From: Sitta carolinensis
Taxonomy: Eukaryota; Chordata; Aves; Passeriformes; Sittidae
DNA length: 64,000 bases
Assembly: GCA_032173965.1 (NCBI GenBank)
Contig: CM063292.1
Span: 884,501 to 948,500 of the forward strand
Direction: 5' to 3'
Shown here: one piece after another, positions 45,701-56,800 of the stretch
How positions within the stretch are numbered: the first letter of the stretch is position 1
Layout: each line of letters starts with the position of its first letter
Program-made: the position numbers and the translations under genes
The notes under the pieces: generated by a model
The model's input: the letters and a program-made list of their open reading frames with translations, nothing else
Database searches by the model: none
What the model was told of the DNA's origin: nothing

Positions 45701-47795
45701 ATGAATCCCCTCAAACAGATCTCCTGAGAGGTTTGGCCTGGTCCTGCTCTGCCATTAGGGCTGCTCCCAGGGCAGTCCTGAAAGTGAAAGTGAGACCATG
45801 GAAACCTGAGTCTCTGCCCTGAATCACCATCAATTCATCCACTTCTAAAAAGGCTTTCATAAAATCCAAGTTTCCACAGGGATATATTCTTTCTCTTCCT
45901 GGCTTTTAACAACAACTGTCTCTTCAGGGGCAAATGCCATTTCCATTCACCACGGAGCACAGCAGCTTTCCTTGCTCTTTTCTTTAAGCCAGAAGTAAAT
46001 GAACTCCCTTGGCTGAGCTCCACCAGGCTGGGAAGTTTAAAAAACCCAGTCACTACGGTGACCCAGATTTGTAAGGCCAAATCCCCATATTCGAAAGGCA
46101 AAATTAAGTTTGCTAAGATCTTGGCCACTTCTTATCCCAGAGTGTTTTATGTCCAAGGACAGTTCTGTTTCCTGGGAGTTTTCCCGCAGGTCAGTCTGGC
46201 CTGTGACATGTAAGGAAAAATATTCCACTTTCTTCCCCTCTGCACTCACAGAACCCAAGGATTTCCGTGGTCAGCTCAGGGGGTTTTGGGGAAGTCTTGC
46301 TCTGTTTTCAGACCCAGATCTCACATATTCTTTCAGAGTTTACAAAACCCCCCTGAGATCACGCTTCCAGTGGCACAATTCTTGTCTCTCCATAAAGCTT
46401 CTCCCTCTGTAAGGGCAAGCCTGGTCCCTCGGAGCTGGGGGAGGCACTTCCCTCATTCCAAGCTGCCTGGGGTCTACCAGGTACTAATATTTTATTTTAT
46501 TACCATCGATTTTGGCTGGTGAAGACCCTGAGGCAGGAGGCCACCGTGCCCAGGAAGCAGCAGCACACTCAGGACATGTTCTCAGAACTGCTTTTCACAG
46601 TGAAATTTTAAGTATGGAACTGCACTGACCCTGGGAATACAGACTCCAGGCTCTTTCCCTTTGGGATATGAGAAGTTCATCATCTTTGCCATCAGTCAAA
46701 TTTTAATATTCACCGTTGCTGTGATGAACGTCAGAATGTACTGCAAGCACAGACACAAAAGTGAAACCAAAATGCACTCCTGCCCCCAAAAAAGCCCAAA
46801 ATAAAAGAGCCAAATCTATCCATTTGACCATTTAAAAAGTACTAAAGCAACAAGTTAAAAAATAAAAGAAAAAAAAAAAAGAAATGTATCAACACACTCT
46901 TGCAAACTGATGAATTGTCCTCTTTAAGCAGCTACTGGAATGCACTCAGTGAACAGTGTGAAGTGAGAGATGAGGGGCCACCACCCAGGCGTGCCCACGC
47001 AGACACACGCACACGACCCAGAAGCACAGAGAGAAACAGCATTAGAGATTTATTTCTGAAAAAATCAAATACAGAAGTGAATTCACAAGGAAAAACCAAA
47101 AACTGGTTCACCATGTTGTCTTAACATTTGATAAAAAAGTAAAGCAAGCGATAATTTAAATTGTGAGAAGTCTTAATGAGACACTAACAGTTAGCTTCTA
47201 CTCCCATCCTTATCTCTATTTGACAAATAGAGCAGCAGGTGAAGTGTACAGACTGAAATCCTCACATAAAATCCTGCAAAAAAACATTCAGGGTGCACCA
47301 ACCCCACTTTGCCTTTCTTTCTAAATACATTTTCATTGCCATTTTATAAATGGAATTGTGTGGCCTTTCTGGAGTTTCACTTAAAGAACAGATGAGCTCA
47401 TCAGCGCTGCATTTAATTGCTGCAGGAAAGTTTAGCTTTATCTTCTAAATAAAGATTAACAAGTCTAATGAGAAATTATCACAAAATCATGGAGTGGTTT
47501 GCGTCGAAAGGGACCTTCAAGAGATCCAGTTCCACCTTCTGCCAGGGGCAGGGACACCTTCCACTAGCCCCGGCTGCTCCAAGCCCCGTCCAACCTGGCC
47601 CTGGACACTGCCAGGGATGGGGCAGCCACAATTTCTGGGGGCAGGAAGAACTTATCCTGGGCTAGGCCATCAGAGGGACAGCAGAGAAGGGAGGGGTTTA
47701 TGTGAGAACCTAAGCAGAACATTTTGCCGGGGCACTTTTATTCGTTTGCGTTTACATACGGAGAAAGAATGTTTTTTTTTTTCTTTGCTTTTTTG

Positions 47796-47827
<32 letters not shown>

Positions 47828-50800
47828 GATACCAACCCATTTCCTGCTTTTGAGTTGCTTTTGCTGTCCGTGCTGAGCTGAGAAAGGACATAGTGAGGCG
47901 CTTTGGCACTGTCGGCATCAAAGATATCCATGTTGGACTCTTCGCAATCTCGGCGTTTGATCCCTGGCCTCTGCTTTGGGTTGCGCTTGCGCGATTTACG
48001 TGGCACCTCAGTGTTATCATTGTAGGAACTGGTACTCATGTTACTGAAGTTGGAGGGTGAATCCTCCATCCACATACTGCAGCTCTGCTCTGACTCCAAT
48101 CCACAGCCCTCATCCTGGCAGGACATCCGGCTGTTGTCCAGCAAGTCCTCGGGTGGTGGCGAGATGTACAGGACAGTGTGGCGCTTCGGCGTGGCCGGCT
48201 GCTGCTGGGCTGTGGCACTGGTTATGTGCTGCTCACTTACCCCTCGGGTACTTACCCCCACGGCCGCGGAGCAGCTCTCCACTTGCATAGCCTTGCTGTC
48301 GGTGACTGAGGTAGAGTAAATGGTAGGGCTGGAAGAGGTGGTAAAGGAGCTGCAAGCACCGCCCATGGAGGAAGAGGAGGGAGCTGAAGAAGCATCTGCG
48401 GTGTACAATTCACAAGTAAATACAGGACCCGTGGCGGGGCGTGCGCTGGCTATAGCAGTCCCAGTGAGATCAAGGTGATTTAGGAACCGATTGCTTTCCC
48501 CCAAGAAAGGTTTGGAATTTGGTTCAGTTTTGGAATGGAAGTGCTTAAAGCGATACGGCCTAGCCAATGCTTTGGAAATGTCCAAACGAGTTTGAGCATC
48601 GCTGTAATCAAATTTTTTTTTTAATTTTTTTTTTTTTTTTTTTTTTTTACGGCTTAATGTTAATTCGTACAAATGGCTGCGAGTAAACAGAGCTTTCATT
48701 GCCTCAGCTGGACTAATTATTGGTGTAGAAGCCATTTCATCTAAAATAGCCCCAAAGCAAAGTGCTTATAATCCACATTCGATGCCAATTAAACAATTTA
48801 TAGTTGGAAATTTTTAATTTTTTTCTTTTTTTTTTTTTTTTGAAAAAGATGGGACTGTGCTTAGCCACAAAATATTAAAATAAGTTTCTAACCTATGAAG
48901 CAGAGAACTACAGGTCATTTTTAATGCAGACACTCCCTGCTTCAGAGGCAAATCCTGGAATAAAAATATGAGAAAATAAATGAGAAAAAGAGCTGCTGAT
49001 TATTCCATCATAAATGAGAAATAAAATATAAAATCAACTGAGTTGGTAGGTAAAATGGAACTGGTATCAGTCACTATGAGCAAGCTGTTGATTCTGAAGG
49101 TTCAAAAGAGGGATGAAATATTGGAGACACACTGATCCAAGGCCTGGGAATTTCTGTAATTTGACTTTTCAGTCACTGGGACCAATTTCCCTCAGTCTTT
49201 ATTGGTCCCTTCCAGAGAGACGGCTGGGGACAGACCTCTGAAAAATTCACATTAAACAGGAGATTCCCAACATTGTGACTGCGACTTCTGCAGAGGTCCC
49301 AGAGCTCAATTTGGTTTAGAAACATGAAAATTATTAAAGCAAACCCCTGCAGATTTCTGGAGAACACCATAATCATTGCCACTGAAGAATTTTAATGGAC
49401 AAATCAATGAAATGCACAAGTTAAATATCCCAGGGGAAGCAGGCCATGCACACATGTGTATTTATTCCAATCAGCTGTAGCTCATGGAGGAATAACTGAA
49501 TTTTACAGTCTGATTTTAGCTTCCTGTGGGGAGACCCTGTTTTCTGTATTTCTGCACTGCCACCCACACCTGATAAACCAGAGCACTGAAATAACCTAAT
49601 TTTGGAAACAAATTGTACATTAAATATACACATAATATTACAATATGTTCGTTCAGCTAGTTACTGCTGTCATACAGGTAATCCCTCTTACCAAGAGGAA
49701 CAGGATGTTTCCCTTTTTGCTGCCTGGGATTTTTTAAAAATCCATAATATTATAATAGTCTCTTGAGTCTAAAAGATTTAGAGACTGTTGGACTACTCTG
49801 TACAGTTTTAATTATTTAAAAGTTAAAAGAATAAAGTATGTTCAGCCATGGTATATACATTTAATTAACAGTAAAACTCAGCCACGTTTCCTATACTGGG
49901 AATTACCGGGAGTATCAATGACTGATAATAAAAAATTTTTAAACCATTACTGTTTTCTACAGTCTTCCTGTGCTAAAGGAATGTAAAAGCAAACTTACAC
50001 CACTTCAGACTGTTGAATTTAGAGGTAATTACAGTTTATCAATAAACTATTCTGCCTTCCCCGAGCCTCCCAGTGAACCAGGAGCAGCTGAATGATACCA
50101 GTTCCATTTTCCAGCTTGTTCTTTGGCAAATACAGTGGCTGAAATTGGAGAATTCAGTCACTTTGCATTCCAATTTAAAGGCAAATTTCTCCTTTCTAGA
50201 TCATGCATTAATGCAATGCTTCTTTCAAAAACATTTACAGGATTGGCAAGAACTATTAAAATCTAGATATTCATTTCCGTGACAATATTTAGGAGCTGAT
50301 TTGCAGCCACTTTGAGTCGAGCCAGCCCGCTGCTACTGGGGCTGTGTGTGTTGGTGAGGAGGAGGAACCCATCCACCAGGTCCCCCTGCAAGGAGCAGCA
50401 CGGAGTGCCCAGGGACCCGGGGGCTGCAGGCCAGGGCACCGAGGGACCCGGGCAGAGCCCAGGGGCTGTGGGACAAGCACTCAGACCAGGGAATCGTTCC
50501 ACACACGGACCAGGCAGCAGGGCTTCCACTGCAGGGCTCCTCCTCCACCACATTAATAGCACATTTATCTTTTCCCATCAGTGCTGGGAGTGTAAGGAAA
50601 CCTTGGACACTCCAGGCTCAGCTCTGCGGGGGCCACGTGCGCCAAGCACTGGGCTCAGCTGGTGCTTCAGTGCATCTCCTGGCCAGGAATGCAAAACCTG
50701 CACTTTTCCCTCACTTTCCTAGGGAAAAAAATAAATACATCACTGAACCAAATGCTTTTCAGCACGAAGCTAAAAGAGCTGATGATGGTGGTGCTGGTTT

Positions 50801-53800
50801 AGGGTGCAGCATTGTGAAATATTATCATTATTGCAATAGCATCGTTATTGCTCTCCAAAACAATTTCTCCTCCTTTCTTTTCTAGGAGTTAAAAAGCACT
50901 TATGTGTGTGAATATGTGTATGTGGGCTTTTTATACTTTAAAAAAGTAAATAAACGTTGTTCATTATAAATTGGTTACACTCTCCTCCAGTTACCAGAGA
51001 TGCCCCTGTGTAATGGGAAGATGAGATTTTGGAAATAAATCCAAATTGAACAGCAATGGCAAGAAAACCTCTCTTTAGCCTTATATAATAAATTAATGCC
51101 ATTACCACCCATAAATAAGAAAGTATGATAAATATTACAGCAATAGAATAAACTGGCTGTATTGGAACAGTCATATACACAGATTTAATTGGGGGCATAA
51201 ATTAGATAAATTAGTAATTGCTTCGGTAACATTTTAAGTTATAAAAATAGTAAGAAACAGTGAAATCTATGTTTTCTCAGAGTATGCAGGCCTTGAGCCA
51301 ACTCATCTTCCTTTGAACTAATAAATAAATTGGATCAATCAGATAAGAATTCACCATGTTACTGCAATGCATAAACAGTGCTGTACATGGCTCCCATTTG
51401 GCTCCATCATTTTATTCCAAAGGCAGTGACATTTGTATCTGACATCCAGAAGAGACTTCTTGGATGAACGTGCTGCATTTTGGAAAATAAGTAATTTAGG
51501 AATTTTAACTTGTGTTGCTTTACAAGGTGAGAGCATACACACACCTTCCCCAGCTTTGAGCATTGCTTTTATTTTACTTTCTTCAGACACATATTAATGG
51601 GATTTGGTACAGGTGGCTCATGATTTGCAATTTAACAGTGCGTGCAATGACAAATACATCTATGTATTTTTAAGTGAGTAGGTACATTTTGAAATAGAAG
51701 ACTGAATATATTTCATTTAACACAGTCTCAAAATCAAACTTGCTTTCAGAGCAATGACACTGAACAGAAGCCAAGTGCTTGTCATGGCAAGTGTGCAGCC
51801 TCAGGAATAGAAATGAAATGTGCATCAGCATCACAAGGTGGGGGGTTTTTTTCTCCTTTTTTAAATAAAAAACAAGAGAAAAGAATATTCCACATTAGAG
51901 CAACTGTGATTACTGTTGAAACTAAACCTCCTGAATCTCTTCACTGCCATCACTGTAACATCAAAGGGTGCTGGAAGAACTAACTCAGATTTTGTTGCCC
52001 GTGCTGCAAGTTTTTCTCCCCTAAAAGAGGCAGAATTGTATTAATCAGTCCAGCACAAGGACTAAAAGTAAGGGAGCACACAGCAAAGAGTGCCCCTGTG
52101 AGCAAACCAGGGCAGGTTTTTTCTTTTCAGTGCCAGAAAAAAGACAAAAAGGAAATTTATTACCTCCTGCATTAGCAACCAAGGCAATGACATATTTTCT
52201 ATATTCTAGTCTCCTATGAAGTCAACCAAGGCATTCAGCCTCTAAAACAAAAAGGGGTTGGAAAGGCAGGAGAGAGGGAAAAAAATCACTACTTGGCATT
52301 GAGGGAGTCTTTTTAGGTAACACTTCTGTGGAGCCAATCCTGAAATCCTTGTTCACTCTTCTCAAATACCCTTAAAAACAACAAGGATTACCAAGTCCTC
52401 AAACAGAAACAGTGTCCTGATGACTCTGCTTTTTAATTGCAAAAGCAAGTCATTTCCCAGACTGGAAAGCTTAAGATTATAAAGACAAATAAATAAATTG
52501 AAGATATTTTTGGTTTCACAAGTTTTCCAGCCACCTGTGCATGGACAGCCAGGACAAGCAAAAAGCCATTAAAGAACTAATTTTTTTCTCAGAACCTCCC
52601 CTGCATCCCATGGTATCCTCTATGTTCTGTGCAGAAAACAAGTGTCAAAAAGGAAAACTCACCCAACAGGATGAGGATTAAGTGATGCATAAACTTAATA
52701 CGTGAAGTATAACTTTTACTAAATGTGTTAATTTATCTAACATGTCATGTCCTTGGTAAGATTTTTTTATGTAAATTGATTTATTTGAACCCCTGGACAC
52801 AGAAGAACAATTTCAGGACAGACCCAGAAGGAAACTGTGCAAAATTTCCACCGTCAACCTTTGTGTTGTCAAAGGTTTTAAAGGTAAAACCCAGAACTTA
52901 CAAAGTGGCTGCAAACCTGCTTTCAACACCTCACATGCCAAACTTGGGGTTCTACTTTTCTTCTTCTTGTATTACTGATGTCATGTCAAAAACTTTTCCA
53001 AAAAGTTTAGTTTCAAATCAGTATCAATCCACTATTCAGAAATAAACAAAAAAAAAAAATAAATTTAAAAAAAAATTTAAAAAAAGAAAGAAAGAAAAGA
53101 GACTTATGAAGAAGTCTGAAAACAAGACCGACCTATACCCTGGGTGAGATTGGATGGGTTAAGTGTCTCTGGCACTATTTGTCTTCACTATTGACAGACA
53201 CTGTCACACAACCCACCACTCGATGCCTGTCTCTGAATGGCGAAGCTAGAATGCAAGTTAAGTGTATTAATAGAGAAAAAAACTAGCATCCCAGCAAATA
53301 TCATAAAGCAATCCAATTCACCAGTTATTAAACACACTCAGATTCAAGATAGGTAGGTTAATTTAATTTACATTAAGCCCAACAGTGTAAATTCCCCTTT
53401 ACATTCCCATGCTGACCCAAGCAGTGTATTATTATACTTTGGGTAAATACATCAATCAATGGTTTTGTTATGACTCCCATTATTCAATTAACACTCAAGT
53501 TTAGGTTTCTAAGGAGGATTTTTGTTAGTGGCTCACACACACCAATTCCACGGATCTTAGATCCTTCCCACTCAGTGCAAAGGCTGATTCCAAGCAAGCA
53601 GAACTCTGGGACCCACAGCTGCTCTCTCCAAGCCCTGCCTGCCTCCCCTCAGCACCCTGGATGGGACAGCAGGATCGATGGATCTGGCAAAGAACACCTC
53701 CATTTAACAGACTATTTTATCTTTCAGATACAGCAGTGGGTTTTTCCTAAGCAATGAAGAACTGCTCTTGGCCTCCACGATGCTGCTGCAGAAGGAGGTG

Positions 53801-56800
53801 CCCAAGCAGTGGAACAGAAGGATTGTTCTTGCCCTCAGTGCCTTGGTTTTCCATTGCTCCTTAGGGAACAGGGAATTCTCCTGTCACAAAGCAGTTCTCA
53901 AGTCTTTCTCATCTAATAACAGCAGCCATTTAATGCAAGAAACTGCTGTAAGAAAGAAACCTCACAGAATGATGAAACAGTTTCTGTTAGAGCAGTTCTA
54001 GAAAAATTGGTGTACTGACTGTATGAAATCCATGAAGATTGAAAATAAATTTAATTTAGAAAAAAGATATGAACTAGACATGAAATGCATGAAGACTGGA
54101 AGCAAACAATTTAGAGAAAAGATATGAACTAGACATGAACACCGATATAAACATGGAATTGTAAGGAAGCTCCTGGAGCAGGACAGCCCTCAACACACAC
54201 GACTCCATACGACTGGGACATTGCAACTCCCTTTGGAGAGAACACACCTAAAACATTTCCATAAAACAGAAGCAGTAAGAAAAATCTTTCTCTCTGGCAT
54301 TTCCCAGCAGTGATGTGTCACCAGAAGCCCCTTTGGAATGATGAAGGAACCTCCCCAAGCTAAGCTGACCCTAATCACGCCCTGGCCTCTCCAGGCTGGC
54401 TCTGCCACAGCTCCTTTGGGACAGGGATGCCAGGAGGAACGCTCCAAGCCACGTCCAGCAGCAGGAGGGTGAGTTCTGAGCCAGCCTTAGGGCTGCCTGA
54501 AGTTCACTGGGGAGGACAGAAGCCCTGGGCTCGTGACTGCAGCAAGCAGGCTGCAGACAGAAATCCCCGGAAGACATCCTCCTGGAAATGACAGGAAGGC
54601 ATTTCCAGCTGCGAGGGCGGTGGGAAGAGGAAGGGAAAAGCCTACAAAGAAATGGAAGTTTTTACAGGCATCGCAGACCAACTACAAAGAATAATCTTTT
54701 TTTCTGCTCATTTGTTTACAACGTGCAATCGTAAGCCCAGGATGAGAGACCTGGGGACAGCACTGAGATCCCCTTTGAAATCTCTGGCAATTATTTCTGA
54801 ATCAACAGGAAAAACTGACTAATGACACCAGGAAGGATGACAACTGAACAAAATATTTTCAGTAAAAATAAAAATGAAGAAGCCTGAGAAGCCACTCAGG
54901 GAAAACTAAACCAAAACAAACCCATCTCCATTTTGAGGCTTCATTAGAATCTTCCACTGGAGAAGGATAAAAAAGCCTTTTTCTTGGCAGCAGAAAATAC
55001 AACTCCTTAGCACCCAGTCTCTACCCCATAGGCAATGCAGGTAACTTTATCCATGTCTCTATAGTAGCAATTCACAAGCAAAGCCTTATTTTCATAATTA
55101 AAATGACCAAAGATGCTTATGGCAACATTTCAATTACAACTCCAATCAAAAAAGCCAATTACATCAGTTTGGGCAAGTAGATTGTCCCTTTAATTGAAAA
55201 TAAGCATAAAAAGAAGCATAAAATTGCTCACAAAAAGATAATGTTTCATCATTTACCTACTCTTTTCCCAGGATGCAATCACAGGCATTTGGGAGAGAGA
55301 AGACTTCACTACATCACAGATGTACTGTATCCCAATATGGAGAATGCAAAAGAAGAGATCAGTAAATACATTTCAGTAGCAAAAAACCTGCTCCCCTTCT
55401 GCTGCAGCAAGAACACCACTGTGGAGAATTCCACTTGAGACTAAGAACTGGAAACTGGACAGCAATACGAAAAATATGGAAATAAATAGATTTGCCTCTG
55501 TGGGAAATGGAAAGCAGCTTGAGAGATCATCAACAAGATGAAGCATCTCATTCCAGGTTTTGCTGCAGGAAGAACAAGGGATGGTGAAAAGGGGAAGTGA
55601 GTTTCTCTAACAGTTCACTGGGTTCAGAAGGTTTGAGCATTCCTGGCCCAGGAGATAAAAGATGAATAAGCAACATTCATTTAAAGAATATGGTCAAAAA
55701 TACTCCTGATCGTCCCCCAAAGTCAAGAACCTTGTGCTACTTTCAAGCTGGAAAAACACCTTTGAGAAAGGACTTAAACTGGCAGAGTGAATTTTAAGCA
55801 TTTTAAGGTTCAAGGTGTCTTGATCAACACCAAAAAATTGTTCAGCCTTTTAGAACCAACTGAGAAGGGACTCGAGCATCACAACTGGAGCTCACCAACC
55901 CTGTGCTGCGAAGGCTTCAGGCACTCTCATTTCATGCAACATCTCCAGGCTGAGCACACAATGACATTTCTCCAGCATGACACCCTCATGCATTTCCAGA
56001 GTCTGGAGATGATTCATATTTAATGTGTTTATGGTGCTGCACCAGGCAAAATCCTCCTTTTCCTGTCCCCTGAACAAAGACACTGGAATTCAAGTGGTGA
56101 GCACGGAGAGCGGTTTCCAGGATAAAAACAGATCCCTTCCCTCCCTTCTGTTTTCCAGAACTACAGAATTAGAAGCTTGAGATAGCAGCTCAAAATCCCA
56201 GAGTTCTATGAAATCATACTTGTCTGTTTGATATTCAGAGTGGGTAACACCTCTTTTGTCTGGATTAATGAATAAGAGATACACATTTATTAACAAATTA
56301 ATGAAAATCCAATCAGCAACATTCCATTTTCATACTCTTACAAGTGTTCTGTAAATCACAAAATAAATTTCCAAATGGAAGAAGAACTAGAAGTCTGTCC
56401 CTGTGAGGTCATCACTGCTAAAACCAGCCTATCCTGCTCCTCCAAAAAAACCAGGAGTTAACTGCAGCAGTATTTCCAGCCTACAATATGACTTATGTGG
56501 GACACACAGCAAGGTGACAAAAAAGCCTCGAGTAAGTTGAATTTCAGCCACAGAGTGCCTTACTCTGCATTTCAGGAAGCAGAGAATAAGCTGTGTGAAC
56601 TACAAGAGGAGTGGTAAAAAGCTCTGAACACTTTGGATCAATCCCTGTCACGGAATCCTCTCATTATCCAGAGTAATCAGATCTGCAGGGGAATTCTGCA
56701 TGGTGTGGCTAGCTGTTCAAATTAGCCCATCCTTTTAAAAACAAGAGTAAATGAGATTACCTACAGCCCTGTGCAGACTGAACTATCATTTCCCTCTCAT

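Larger units (their letters stand above)
43369..47836 (-). other. NFAT5: NFAT5 intron 3
   Basis: 4.5 kb, AT-rich, with CR1 fragments at 44624 and 47480. A 26-base A run (plus strand) lies just after the exon 3 donor. No other gene seen. Confidence 0.7.
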
